A stretch of DNA of 64,000 nt from Simmondsia chinensis (GCA_018398585.1 JAGTTD010000010.1:29304638-29368637); one strand, 5' to 3'; shown: positions 12,201-25,175, counted from the stretch's first letter. A program made the numbers and translations. The notes: a model not told the origin generated them from the sequence alone.

Positions 12201-15200
12201 CTAGCGGTACATTTCTAAAACGAACTCTATATCGATTCAAGCTAAGTTTCTGTACATTTTCAAACGTTCTAAATCATTGTTATAGTGATTAGTTTAACAT
12301 AATCTCATAGTCATTTAAAAAATTGCATCAAAATGAAAGATTCTTACATTTTCACTATATGGTACAATTTTCTATAACTTGGGGTACATTTAGTTAAAAC
12401 TAGTTGTATATTCCATTAATACTTATGGCACATTTCTAAAACTAACTCTATAACGGTGTAAACTAAGTGTTGGTTCATTTCGGAACATTCTAAATATTTA
12501 TTAAAGTTGTTAGTGTAACATAATCTCATACTCGCTTGGACAATCGCATCAAAATGGAGTTGTACGTGGTACAAGCTCTTAGAACTTGTGGTACATATAG
12601 TTAAAACTAGTGGTATATGTAGTAAAAACTAGTAGTGCATTTGTTTAACTAATTTCATATTGGTTCGAAATAAGACTTAGTATATTTTCTAACGTTCCAA
12701 ATCATCATTGAAGTGAATCATGTAACATAATCTCACAATCATTTAGAAATTGAAACAAAGTGAAATATTCTTTCATATTTAACTGTGTGGTACAAGCTTG
12801 TACTACTTGTACATTTAGTTAAAAATAGTGGTACATGTAATTAAAACTAGTATTACATTTGTAAAACGAACTCCATTTGTGTTCAAGCTAGGTTTTGGGA
12901 CATTTCATAATATTCTAAATCATTATTGAAGTGATTCGAATAACATAATATCATAATCATTTGACAAATCGAATCAAAAGGAAAGATTCTTTCATATTTA
13001 ACTGTGTGGTATAAGTTTTTACAACTTGTATTACATTTTGTTAAAAGCAGTGGTCTATTTGGTTAAAATTAGTGGTACATTTCTAAAACGAACTCCACAT
13101 AGGTTCAAACTAAGTTTTGAGACAATTAATAACATTCTAATTAATTATTAAAAAGATTAGCGAAACATAATGTCATAATTATTTGATAAATCGCATCAAA
13201 TTGAAAGATTCTTTCAAGTTTAAGTATGTGGTACAACCTTGAATAACTTGTGGTACATTCAGTAAAAAGTAGTGGCATATTTAGTTAAAAGTGACATTTG
13301 TAAAACGAACACCACATGGATTAAAACTTGGTTTTGGAACATTTCATAACATTCTAAATCATTATTGAAGTAATTAGTATGACATAATCTCATAATCATT
13401 TGACAAATCGCTTCAAAATCAAAGATTCTTTCATATTTTACTATGTGGTACAAGCTTTTACAACTTGTGGTACATTTAGTTAAAAGTTGTGGTACATTTC
13501 GTTAAAAGTAGTGGTACATTTCTAAAACGAACTCCATGTCGGTACAAACTTGGTGTTGAGACATTTCATAACATTTTAAATCATTACTAAAATAATTAGT
13601 ATAACATAATCGCATAATCAATTGACAAATCGCATCAAAGTGAAAGATTTCTACATTTTTCACTATGTGGTATAAGCTTTCACAACTTTTGGTACATTTA
13701 GTTAAAAGTAGTGGTGCAATTGGTTAAAAATAGTGATACATTTCTAAACGATCTCCATTTCAACTAAGCTTTGGTACATTTTCCAATGTCCCAAATCACC
13801 ATTGAAGTTATTAGTGTTATTGAATCTCATAATCCTTTTAAAAATTGCATCAAAATGAAAGATTTGTACATTTTTCAGCATGTCAAAATAGGTTTTGGGA
13901 CATTTCATAATGCTCTAAATTATTATGGAAGTGATTAGTATAACATAATCCCACAATCATTTGATAAATCAAATCAAAATGAAAGATTCTTTCATATTTA
14001 ACTCTGTGGTACAAGCTTTTTATAACTTGCGGTACATTTAGTTAAAAGTAGTAATACATTTTGTTAAAACAAATGGTACATTTCTAAAACAAACTCCATA
14101 TTGGTTTAAACTACGTTTTAGGACATTTCCTAATGTTCTAAATCATTTTTGAAAAGAGTGTTGTAACATAATCGTACAATCATTTGAAAAACCGTATCAA
14201 AATGAAAGATTTGTCCATATTTAATATGTGGTACAAGCTTGCACAACTTGTGGTATATTTAGTTAAAAGTTGCGGTACATTTAGTTAAAAGTGGTGGTGC
14301 ATTTGTAAAACGAACTCCATATGGGTTAAAACTTGATTTTGGGACATTTCAGAACTCTCCAAATCATTATTGGTGTAATAAGTATAACATAATCTCATAA
14401 TCATTTGACAGATCGCTTCAAAATGAAATATTCTTTCATATTTTACTATGTGGTACAAGCTTTTACAACTTGTGGTACATTTAGTAATAAGTAGATGTAC
14501 ATTTCGTTAAAACTAATGGTACATTTCTAAAATGAACTCTATATCGGTTCAAGCTAAGTATCTATACATTTTCAAACATTCTAAATCATTATTGATGTGA
14601 TTAATTTAACATAATATCATAGTCATTTAAAAAATCGCATCAAAATGAAAGATTCTTACATTTTCACTATATGGTACAACCTTCTACAACTTGGGGTACA
14701 TTTAGTTAAAACTAGTGGTATATTTTATTAACACTTATGGCACATTTCTAAAACGAACTCCATAATGGTGCAAACTACGTGTTGGTACATTTCGGAACAT
14801 TATAAATCATTATTGAAGTTATTAGTGTAACATAATCTCATACTAGTTTGAAAAATCGCATCAAAATGAAGTATTCCTTTCATATTTAAGTATGTAGTAC
14901 AAGCTTTTACGACTTGTGGTGTATTTAGTTAAAACTAGTGATATATTTAGTAAAAAGTAGTGGTACATTTGTTTAATAATTTCAAATTGGTTCAAACTAA
15001 GAATTAGTATATTTCCTAACGTTCCAAATCATCATTGAAATGATTTGTGTCACATAATCTCATAATCATTTCAGAAATTGAAATAAAACAAAAGATTCTT
15101 TCATATTTAACTGTGTTGTACAAGCTTGTGCAACTTGTGGTACATTTAGTTAAAAGTAGTGGTCCATGTAGTTAAAACTAGGGGTACATTTATAAAACGA

Positions 15201-16804
15201 ACTCCATTTGAGTTCAAACTAGGTTATGGGACATTTTATAATGTTCTAAATCATTATTGAAGTGATTCAAGTAACATAATATCATAATCATTTGACAAAT
15301 CGAATCAAAATTGAAGATTCTTTCATATTTAACTGTGTGGTACAAGTTTTTACAACTTGTGTTACATTTAGTTAAAAGTATTGGTATATTTGGTTAAAAC
15401 TAGTGGTATATTTCTAAAACGAAGTTCATATGGCTTCAAATTAAGTTTTGAGACATTTAATAACGTGCTAAATAGTTATTGAAAAGATTAACATAACATA
15501 ATCTCGAAATCATTTGATAAATCGCATCAAAATGAAAGATTCTTTCATTTTTAAGAATGTGGTACAACTTGTACAACTTGTACAATTAGTAAAAGGTAGT
15601 GATACATTTAGTTAAAAGTGGTGGTACATTCGTAAAACGAACTCCACATGGGTTAAAACTTAGTTTTAGGACATTTCAAAACATTCTAAATAATAGTATA
15701 ACAAAATTTCATAATCATTCGACAAATCGCTTCAAAATGAAAGATTCTTTCATATTTTACTGTGTTGTACTAGCTTTTACCACTTTTGGTACATTTAGTT
15801 ATAAGTAGTGGTATATTTCGTTAAAACTAGTGGTACATTTCTAAAACAAACTCCATATCCGTTCGAATTTGGTGTTGGGACTTTCATAACGTTCTAAGCA
15901 TTATAGCAATAATTAGTATAAAATAATCTCATAATCATTCGAGAAATTTTATCAAAATTAAAGATTCCTTTTTCAGCATGTGATATAAGCTTTTACAACT
16001 TGTGGTACATTTAGTAAAAACTTGTGATACATTTGTAAAACAAACTCCACATGGGTTGAAAGTAGGTTTTGGGACATTTCATAACGTTTTATAACATTAT
16101 TGAAGTGATTCGTGTAACATAATTTCATAATCATTTGACAAATCGAATCAAAATGAAAGCTTTCTTTCATATTGAAGTATGTGGTGCAATCTTGTATAAC
16201 TTGTGGTACATTCAGTTAAAGCTAATTGTACGTTTGTAAGACTAACTCCAGATGCATTCAAACTAAGTTTTTATTTTTATTTCCTAACTTTCTAAATCAT
16301 TATTGAAGTGATTCACGCGACATAATCTCAAAATCATTTGACAAATCGAATAAAAATGAGAGATTCTTTCATATTTAACTTTATGGTACAAGCTTTTGCA
16401 ACTTATAGTACATTTATTTAAAACTATTGGTACATTTGTAAAAATAACTCAATATTCGTTCAAACTAAGTTTTAGCATATTTCTTGACATTCTAAATCAA
16501 TGTTGAAGTGATTCATGTAACATAATCTCATAATCATATTACAAATCGCATCAAAATGAAACATTCCTTCATTTTTCACTATGTGGTACAAGATTTTAAA
16601 ACTTGTGGTAAATTTAGTAAAAAGTAGTGGTTCATTTGGTTAAACTAGTGGTACATTTGTAAAAATAACTCAATATGGTTTCAAACTCAGTTTTGGTACA
16701 TTTTCAAATGTTCTAAATTATTGTTCGAGTGATTAGTTTAACATAATATTATAATCATTTAAAAGATTGCATCAAAATGAAAGATTTTTACATTTTCACT
16801 ATGT
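9216..16804. repeat. ~220-bp satellite array with ~2.3-kb higher-order period
   Basis: About 34 diverged monomers. Landmarks recur every ~220 bp (aacgaactcc at 11222, 11778, 11998, 12218), together with tggtacatttagttaaaa, ttctaaatcattattgaa and tcataatcatttgacaaatc. Within a monomer, the tggtacattt-gttaaaa motif is itself repeated two or three times at ~22 bp. Some monomers are shorter or variant, and the same variants return about 2.3 kb apart (11222 with 13525, 12236 with 14545). Short ORFs here are not genes. Similar ordered satellites are typical of pericentromeric or heterochromatic DNA. Confidence 0.9.
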
Positions 16805-17835
16805 TTTTTTTTTTTTTTTTTGATAATTGGAGTTTCATTGATCATAAAGAATTACATAAGTCTTAACAAAGGACAATTAATTCAAGGATTAAAAAGCAAA
16901 CCAAACCACAAAAAAACCCAGCAACCACTGGCAAAACAACAGAAAGGCCACCCACAAAAGCCTCAAACCCCAACAACAAAAGAACCCAACAAAGGCACCC
17001 AACCGATTGCCAAGCAGACCACGCGGCCAACAAAGAACTAAACAACACTGCACTGGCACAAGAAGGCACGGAGAAGAGAGCAAAGGAAAACACCCCAAAA
17101 ACAACAGCGAGCGAGACCGCACCACCGCAAAAACGACAAGCAAACCAACACACGCCAAAGCACCTCAAACTAAAAAGACGAGAAGAAAGCAACACCAGCC
17201 CAGCAAAACAAAACACAGGACACCAAAGGCAATCAGGCCAATGGACACCAACAGGCTACAACACTACAACTCCCGGCCAAACACGAGCAAAGCACAATCA
17301 CAGGGATTAAAAGGCACCAAAAAACACCCAAGACGACCCAAAGCTCTTAACGCTACCACACCCAAGCTGCCTCGGAGCTCTCTAAACCTTAGTTTTTCCT
17401 TTGTCTTTTATCTTCTTGCTTCTTTTAACCACCCTTTTGATCCCTTTGGCATTTTTCAATAGCTTTTCTACCACAGTGTCATGCATGTCCTCCCATCTTA
17501 GCCCCAGAATGTTCGCCGTCCTACAAATCTTCGCGGCCTCCTTGTCTACTGGTCTTGTATACTCCTGATCTGATTCCGATTCAGTGAAATTGCTTGATGA
17601 TATTGAGCAAGCAGGTTCCATCACATTTTCAGATATCTTCTTCTCCCCTTTGTTTCTTCCTTTTGTCCTTGATGCAGCCCTCCTCAAGTCAGGTTCCACA
17701 CTGACTTGCACATCAAATAGGTTCACGAAGCCTGGTGGGAATTCCTCCTCTGAGCATGCCTAGGAGCCACCATCCTCCATTTCTTTGTTCCCCTCCGAGC
17801 TTCGGTTGTGACCCGTCTTATAAATATCGTTAGTT
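16805..17835 (-). mobile_element. L1-type LINE lacking ORF2, 5'-truncated
   Basis: A poly(T) run at 16805-16822 is the A-tail on the minus strand. Next comes tgataattgga, the 3' terminus shared with the LINEs ending at 39943 and 40022. Going 5' on the minus strand there is ~560 bp of T/G-rich 3' UTR and then the C-terminal part of an L1 ORF1. No reverse transcriptase lies between ORF1 and the tail. The element interrupts a satellite monomer. No target duplication was found; about 15 bp of satellite seems lost. Confidence 0.75.
17382..17762 (-). pseudogene. L1 ORF1 C-terminal fragment
   Basis: The minus-strand frame begins with CSEEEFPPGF, equivalent to PPGFEPPNF in the ORF1 of the element at 37304-39948. 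It continues through an acidic/Ser-rich linker, then AAKICRTANILGLRWEDMHD (similar to the MGKRLGLGFAGVDP stretch of the other element) and a Lys-rich C-terminus ending at 17382. Plant L1 ORF1 products are RNA-binding proteins of the element. The upstream RRM part is missing because the copy is 5'-truncated. Confidence 0.65.
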
Positions 17836-18393
17836 CTACAACTTGGGGTACATTTGCTTAAAACTAGCGGTACAATTGTAAGCCAAAATAAATTTGCGTT
17901 CAAACTAAGTAATGTTTTATTTCCTAACGTTCTAAATCATTATTGAAAAGATTTGTGTAACATAATCTCATAATCATTTGAAAAATTGTAGCAAAATGAA
18001 AGATTTTTTCATATTTAAGTATGTGGTACAAGCTTTTATATCTTGTGGTACAATTAGTTAAAAGTAGTGGTATACTTGGTTAAAACGAGTGGTACATCTC
18101 TAAAATCAACTCCATATGCTGTTCATAGCAGTTTTGAGACATTTTATAATGTTCTAAATCATTATTGAAGTGGGTTGTGCAACATAATCTCATAATTGTT
18201 TGAGAAATCGAACCAAAATGAAATATTCTTTCATATTTAACTGTGATATAAGCTTTTAAAACTTGTGGTATATTAAGTTAAAAGTAGTGGTACATTTTGT
18301 AACAACTAGTGGTACATTTGGTTCAAGTAGCGGTATATCGTGTTAAAACAAGTGGTACGTTTCTAAAACTAACTCCATATGGATTCAAACAAA
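17836..18393. repeat. Satellite array continuation (~2.5 monomers)
   Basis: The same ~220-bp monomer resumes directly after the LINE (ttctacaacttggggtacatt...) and stops at the LTR-element insertion. Confidence 0.9.
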
Positions 18394-18593
18394 GTTATTG
18401 TTGGGAAAAAATAACTCTAATGCTAATTATTGGGTTCACAGTTCTCAACTATGGTCACAACAAATGGCACCTATTAGAGCAGTTAGCATAGGAGACTCTT
18501 CTCTTTACCTAAGCCCCCGGGCGGAGAGTCACGCTTCGTGACACCTCACGTGCTAGAGTGCTCGAGGATAAGGTTATCTTTATAGATCCTTTT

Positions 18594-18607
18594 GTTCTAA
18601 TATCAAT
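18594..18607 (-). promoter_or_regulatory. Primer-binding-site-like sequence (initiator tRNA-Met)
   Basis: Minus strand attgatattagaac directly follows the LTR end. It resembles the usual tggtatcagagc site with three transition differences, each explainable by C-to-T or G-to-A decay. Confidence 0.6.
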
Positions 18608-19067
18608 TGTTGGAACGAATTTTAAAAATTCTCCCTAGTTTAATTAAGTTAACGCAGCGAAAGGGTTTAGAATTCCTAATTCTAAATCTAGGGTTGATTT
18701 AAATCTACATGCCTCTACTCTAATTCAATAATAACAATAACATGGAACTAAAACAGGCACAATAAGAAAAATAGTAAATAAATAAAAAAGCGAAAACTAA
18801 AAGAGAAGGAAAGAAAACATACTTGGAATTGCTCCAACAACGAATACTGGAAAGATTAATAATCTCCAGCGAAATACCAAAAAAATCAAGAGCCAGCAAT
18901 CTTCTACGCAATAACCTTGAACTGCCTGGAGAGTGGGCTCCAAAAAATATTAAACTAGGAAAGACAAAATTTTAACGAAATTTTTTTTCTCCAATTAGGT
19001 CTCCGAAACAATTTCAGAAACCCAAAAATATTTCTTTCAAATTGAATACCAAACCTCGGAATAGGTA

Positions 19068-19085
19068 CCTCTATTTATAGTATAC
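19068..19085 (-). promoter_or_regulatory. LTR TATA box
   Basis: The minus strand reads actataaatagaggt, a strong plant TATA motif at the position expected for U3/R within the ~1.8-kb LTR. Confidence 0.55.
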
Positions 19086-20399
19086 CGGAGCCAAAAACTC
19101 TCAAATTCTCAATGTGGGGTTTGCTGGTTTAAATCAAAACGCAACATTTAGTATAAAAATAAAAATAAAACGCCACGTTTCACCCAGTGTTCGAATAGCG
19201 CCTGCTTATTTTGAACTAAGCGTCACACGTGACTGGCCGCGATTGGCCTCCCGTGCTCAGGTGGATGGCCCCAGGCTTGCCAGCGCCCGACATGGTTGGT
19301 CCATGAGCACACGGATTGACCCCTATGCGGGTTATTTTGCGATTTTTTTTCTTGATTCCCACATGTAAAATTCATCTTATAAATTTTAAGTTTCCAAAAG
19401 TTATTTTATTTTATAATTTTTAAATTTTATTCATCTCATAAATAATGTTTGGCAAAATTAAATTTACACATGTCATTAAATCTTTAATATTTTTTCAATG
19501 ACATGCGCATGGATCTTAGGGCCAATTTAAATCTAGCTCCAAATGGGTTAAATTAATCTTCTCATAAAATAATTTAATTACTATTTTATGAGACTTAGTT
19601 CTACTAAATAAATCTCATTGCACTCCAGACTTAAACCATTTATTTGATATTTTCTTAATAGATTGTATTGACGACAACAACCCCTCTACTAGATGTAATA
19701 ATAAGCAAGCATAACTACTACCATTATCTTTCTCACGACTTCTCCATTATTAGTTACCGACTCGCCCTTCAATGAATAATTCATTTATACTTGAACATAA
19801 TCATTGTATAAATTCCAAATGCCAAACACTTGGAATACTTTGGCCAAAGATTCCGAACTATTCAAATATTGGCCAAAGTATACCAAAATAGCTAACATTC
19901 CATGCACAAGTCCAGAATACTCTCAGGATTTAAAGTTGTTGCATAAACGGTACAACATGAATCACTCATCTCCGATAGTAGTCTAGAAGCAAGCAACTCA
20001 CATGGTCCTACTTAGTGTATCAATTTTATTAAACACACCAACCTAACACTTTTGGATCTCCATCCACATGGCCAAGAGAAGTCATCTAAAGCACTAAGTC
20101 ATGGTCTTACAAACAAGTAGCCCAAGCTCATTATCGACCACGAATATTCAAATAGCATTCTATACCATTTGTTTCAAGTCTGTCTGTGGCTTAATCTCAT
20201 TATCCACTCAGAACAAACATATAAAATGTAATATGATGACTTTATCTATCTCATGGACGATACTTGAATAAAAATCACATGTAGTATAAATGCTAGTTTA
20301 TACAAATTTAACAAGAAAATAATTAGAACTTCAATTTTATTTATTAACTAAAATAATATATCCAGACTAAATCTGAATTTCAGGACACTGTTCCCAATA

Positions 20400-20660
20400 G
20401 TTATGCATTTCCTAACATTTTGAATCATTTTAAAAGTGTTTAGTGTAACATAATGTCATAATCATTTGACAAATCGCATCAAATGTAGAAATTCATACAT
20501 TTTTAACTATGATGTACAGGCTTTTACAAATTGTGGTTTATTTAGTTAAAACTTGTGACACATTTCTAAAACTAACTCCAAATGAGTTCAAACTAAGTTG
20601 TGGTATATTTCTCAACATTCTAAATCATTATTGAAGTCACTATGTGGTAACACTTTTTAA
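20400..20660. repeat. Satellite array, last monomer
   Basis: The monomer cut by the LTR element resumes at 20400 and fades after about 20660, the right edge of the array. Confidence 0.85.
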
Positions 20661-21807
20661 TTTTCACACTATTTTTTACTAGTTTTATGACTATTTTATG
20701 AATGACATTATTTGTACCGTACACAAAAAACATAAGCTAATATATTGCTCATACAATGTGGAATGTTCCCATTCACTAACATTATTTTACAATGTTGACA
20801 GCCATAACAAAATGTGTTCAAAAAATGAAGTTCAAGACAAAATTATTACAAATTGCTAATGTTTTCTAATCTTCATACTCAAAATTTTCAATTCTTTTCA
20901 AGAGTTTAGTCATCATCAAGTTGAACTCACTTAATATTAACCTTAGGGCCGCCACACATGTTTAAAAATCCCTGGCATGCTCATCCTACACAGTGAAAAT
21001 CGGAAATTATATTTAATTGAAAGAAAAAAAATATAAATAATTTAAATTTAATGCCAAGTCTATTAAATCCGGATGCAATTGAACATCATTTAATGCCAAA
21101 AGACACACGCTACTTCGCATACATAGTACAGAAAGACCTGGAAGTGATTAATTCACTTGTGTTTGGAAATGACTTAAACATTGATGAACACTTGTGCAAA
21201 TTATGTTTGAATAAGAGATAAATATTTGAAAAACTAATGATATTAATATACATTTAATGGAATACTAGTGCAAATTACGTATGAATAACAGATAATAGAG
21301 AGCTTTAACAACAAATTTATTTGACAAATATCACACCGTATGACGGAAAATTTACTTTGTGGAGAAATTAATTTTGCTGGGGTTATTACATTTTAATAAG
21401 AAATTGCAAATAACAAATTTTCTTATGGTATAATATACTAAACATCTTTAACATAAAATTAAATTTGGATATTATAGTGAACATGTCTGTATATTTTATG
21501 ATGTAACAAAAGCATCGCTAAGGATTATTAATTTATTTTACATAAAGTTTATATAATATGTAAAACAATTTGCACATTCAACCAAAAAAATATATTATGT
21601 TATATTAATTTAGTTAAAGTCACTAAAGGTGTGAGGACTTGTCTAACTCTTTATAAATAGGGTAATTGGGGATGCAATTAGTGCTTCTTTACCAACCTAC
21701 ATTACTCAAAAGTCAAAAGGTTGAGATGCAAATTTGTTATGACCTTTGTATATTTTGATGTATGTATTTATTTCAAATATTGACATTCTTGTTTATGTAC
21801 TACTCCC
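20661..21807. other. Intergenic, no supported gene
   Basis: AT-rich DNA; no gene, RNA or element end was recognised. Confidence 0.5.
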
Positions 21808-22274
21808 ATTGGTGCCCCATTTTTAAAGCTCTATTTTTAAAAATAGAGCTTTATATAAAAATGGAGCTTTTACTCTCTATCCGTGCCCTATTTTTTAAGC
21901 CCCATTTTTTAGATATTTTAATATTTAATATTATTTATATTATTTTAATTAATTCAAAGTAAAAGATAAAAATACATTAAAAATAAATTTAATTAAAAAA
22001 TAATAATTATATTGAGAGAAAAAATTAAAATTATGAAAATTAGAATTTATATTGATAAAAAATAACGTAATATGAATAAGTAAATTAAAAAAAATACTCA
22101 AATTCAATATATAAAAATTTATTAATACTTAAAATATATATTTAAATAAAATTTAATATATTTCATTAATCAAAAATAATTAAAAATATATAAATTTAAT
22201 TAAAAATTAATAAAAAATATAAATGGGGCTCTCAATTTTTTTTTGGGTGCCCCAAGAAAATGGGGCACCGATGT
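21808..22274. mobile_element. MITE with ~17-bp terminal inverted repeats
   Basis: The left end reads cattggtgccccatttt (21808-21824) and the right end aaaatggggcaccgatg (to 22273); they are inverted copies with one mismatch. The ~465-bp interior is very AT-rich and non-coding, with secondary inverted motifs (aagctctatttttaaaaatagagctt). Superfamily and target duplication are not clear. Confidence 0.75.
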
Positions 22275-22593
22275 GAGCCGCCTAAAACCTTCTTTTACAT
22301 TCAACAAAGAAGAATTATATTTTACACTATATTAATTGCAACATTAGCCGGTCAAAACATGAAGTGATGATTCACAATAAATGCAATAGCCAACAAAAGC
22401 AATTAATGCTTTCCACAAACTGCAGTTGTGTTATAATTTGAACAGAACTATTCTTACTTCTTCCATGTGTGTTGAGATATGCATTATTTGTCTTTTTAGT
22501 TTATGTACATGACAATGAAAGGTGAAAATTTTTTTTCCCCTTACAATGTTATTTTATTTATTATTTATTTTTTTGTAGTTTGTTAACCCGAAG

Positions 22594-22920
22594 ATGCCAC
22601 TTCAAAGGAAGGCGGACAACACGTTCAAAACTAGTCCCATTTTACTTACTTTGTTCGAAAATAGGGACAATATTTGTAGTAGGGCGTATTGTAGGCATGC
22701 TTATAATGTTGGTTTCTTTCCAATAATAGGAACTTTGGTGTTCACTACAATATGCGACAAACATGAAGCTCAACTTTATATTTGTAGTAAAGCTGGTAAT
22801 CACACTAAGTCATGCACAGGGTGCCCAGCCCGATTATGTTCATAGTATAACTACATGTCGAAAAAGTGGGAAGTGGTTCAATTTGAATCCAACCACAACC
22901 GTATCCTAAAAAAATTCATT
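22594..22920 (+). pseudogene. FAR1-type DNA-binding domain fragment
   Basis: The frame from ATG 22594 shows the FAR1/FHY3 zinc-finger pattern: a Tyr/Phe-containing helix followed by VGFFP, then LYICSKAG, CTGCPARL and, after a TAG stop at 22843, KKWEVVQFESNHN ending in the His-x-Asn/His zinc motif. FAR1 proteins derive from MULE transposases and act as plant transcription factors. The second zinc His of the usual HNH is Arg here, and no MULE transposase core or SWIM domain follows. It is best read as a fragment of a FAR1-like gene or MULE. Confidence 0.55.
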
Positions 22921-23865
22921 ATGAGGACATAAATGAAGAAAATGTTATGGACCAGCAAAATATCAAGCGACAACAAGTTGTTGTAGGTTTATAGATTGTG
23001 TAGGCAGTGCACAAGTAAACATGACATTCATTTTGCACTATGAAGTAAATGCAGGAAATATCCAAAGCCACCACTTTTTGTATATTTTTGTATATGTAAA
23101 TGCTCAATTTGTACTACAATGCACTCACGAGCTAACCTTTTGTGTAAGCTTACAAATCTTTTATATATGAATGCTAATGAACGTGCCTTTTAATTTTCAC
23201 TTGTTTTAGTGTAATTATTTGCATTGAATATCAATTTTATAGTATGTTTAAAAGAATTTCCATAAATCTAGTCGGATCACTTAATTTTTGTACCGTATTA
23301 CAAGGGGAAGACGAATGGAAACTAAATTGAAAAACTGCAAGTTCGAGGACAAAAGGTTGATAATATAGAAGTTGAAAACATTACCATATGAGTTGGATGA
23401 TCAAAGCGAAAAAGTGTTTTTATTTCAAAAATAAGATTACGAGTTGATGACATTATTATTTAACAAAATATGCCATAAGCTATGTTGACCATGTTGACAC
23501 TCAAACTAAATTGAACAGATTTTCATTTCAATTTGCCTCACCCCTCCTCTATTATTTAGAAGTTGTAAAAACTAGGTACCCAACCATCCTCATATTAACT
23601 AAATACATTCTCCAATTCGACAATAGGGGTCAAAAAATACTTTTAAATTTACGTATTTTTAGTTTTTATATATATCACCCAACAATCAACATACAGATGT
23701 TAATATATTGAACTTCAATGAATGTATGTAATTGTAAAATGTATATAACAAAACTATGTGCATTTATATTATATTACTAATTGAAACATGGAATTTGTAA
23801 ATGACATTATATACCTTTTTTTTGTTTATAAATTGACGATTTCTTGCATATAACTGCCAATATAT
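22921..23865. other. Intergenic, no supported gene
   Basis: AT-rich with chance ORFs only. Confidence 0.5.
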
Positions 23866-24125
23866 TCATACATGATTACAAGCCCAGACATCCATCAACA
23901 ACAAAAGAAAAGCTACTCCTAATAAAGAAAGCCATATAATTAACGGTCTACTCCTAATCACTCCATTCTTGGTAAGGGTGTCTGCTTGGGTATTAGCTTT
24001 GTGAAGTGTGAGGTAGAAAGTGACGGACCGGAAGAATTGCTTGTAGAAAAGAACCTTGTTTAGTAAGAAGTTTAGTCTCCATGGGCCACTAGACTCCCCT
24101 TGCCCATTACACCATGACACTGCGT
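23866..24125 (-). pseudogene. L1 LINE RNase H C-terminal fragment
   Basis: On the minus strand the frame reads FYLTLHKANTQADTLTKNGV ... PLIIWL, matching the RNase H end of the LINE at 40022-42124 (REANQLADSLAKN ... PLIAWL). The A(D)xL(A/T)K motif holds the last RNase H Asp. Nothing upstream of it is preserved; it is a small LINE scrap. Confidence 0.65.
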
Positions 24126-24213
24126 TAGAGGAACATTACTTATCATTATGTCATTAATAAAATTTTGTTTACAATTTAAAATATTGTCTAAAAGTCGTTA
24201 TTATATTCAACAA

Positions 24214-25175
24214 TTACATCTCCTCATCAGATGTGTCTATACATAACAATGCTTCCTTATATGTCCTTTGAGATGGCCGGAGGTCATAGTTGACATCCTC
24301 AACATAGCAACGAACAATCGAATTTAGGCAATGACATGCACACTTAACTTTAAGTTCTCGTATATTATGTTTGATCGTGAATATAGCGTTCACCAAACCA
24401 GGCTGTACCCAAATGTCATCCCAGCTTGCACACATATCTTTTGGTTCGTATCTCGCAGACAACACTATATCTACCATCCACCACTCCACCCCCACCCACA
24501 CGTTCCACTGGAACTCCAATTCTTTGATGCTGCAGTCCTTTGGTTTCTTGTCAAACCAAATGTTATCGTCACTTGCGTCCGACACTGACTTCCTACCCCA
24601 AAATGTCAACTCATCATCCAACTTGTCCTAGTTATGGAGACGCAGCCTATGATCATAGCAATGGGGGTCCACATACTCGTCTTCGATCTCACTATTAGAC
24701 AAACAATATGGCACATTGCCAACAGTGGCATACATAAATTCAAAAGGAACATCTAGAAATTGGTGAAAATATCTGTATCGATTCAAACGAGTCGTCATCC
24801 TATTATTCTCTTCCCTTATCATATTCAAAGCTTTTTCTAGCTCCCTAGTAGAACACCAACTATAGTTAATAGTAACACGGCATGGCCTTCTAGCATTTAC
24901 AGCTAGCAATTCTGTTGATAACCTACCATTCTCTTCTACCCGATGTGCCCACTCTGATAACATCATGCAATGTATTTTCTCATCATCCGCGCATTGTGGG
25001 ATTAATGGATATCAGAAATCGTTGTCCAATGCCCAGTACGCACCCGTGTATAAGAAGATGTCTAGAGCCAAAAACGTCAATGTACTCCTTGGTAATGTAT
25101 CACTACCTTCCTGAGCAGTAGTCATCCTATTTTGAACATTGTAAACTTTCAAACATACACGTGAGACAACTGTAA
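24214..25175 (-). pseudogene. Unrecognised gene family, minus-strand copy
   Basis: One minus-strand frame runs from about 25175 down to 24214, broken by TGA (~25013) and TAG (24628-24630) with no frameshift between them. Stretches include YWALDNDF, SEWAHRVEEN, ELEKALNMIREENNRMTTRLNR (Leu/Glu/Arg-rich, possibly coiled coil), then ELTFWGRKSVSDASDDNIWF and an acidic end DTSDEEM. The plus-strand frame at 25395-26110 is clearly homologous (YWVLDDDFEYL, QEWAYRFSEH, LQLALNTIREENNSM). I do not recognise the family. Conservation of the frame in two separately decaying copies argues it was once a real protein or a transposon-carried gene. Confidence 0.55.

Larger units (their letters stand above)
18394..20404 (-). 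mobile_element. Copia-like LTR retrotransposon remnant with target duplication
   Basis: The direct repeat GTTAT flanks the element (18394-18398 and 20400-20404), which spans 18399-20399 (2,001 bp). Outer ends are imperfect inverted repeats (TGTTGGGAA / TTCCCAATA). On the minus strand it reads as a 5' LTR of ~1,792 bp (20399 to 18608, ending ...TTCCAACA), then a primer-binding-like site (18607-18594), about 195 bp of remaining sequence and a TTCCCAACA end. No gag or pol remains, so the inside has been deleted. The 5-bp duplication is typical of LTR retrotransposons. ORFs inside are not supported. Confidence 0.7.

Noticed and set aside
16863..17462. Overlapping ORFs on both strands at 16.8-17.4 kb
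   Set aside because: They fall in the biased T/G-rich 3' UTR of an L1 element; composition alone explains the open frames.
19114..19368. 84-codon ORF in the copia-like remnant
   Set aside because: It runs against the LTR orientation, with no domain.
9216..20660. CRISPR-like array
   Set aside because: Monomers are ~220 bp, diverged along their whole length, with no short identical repeat plus unique spacer pattern.
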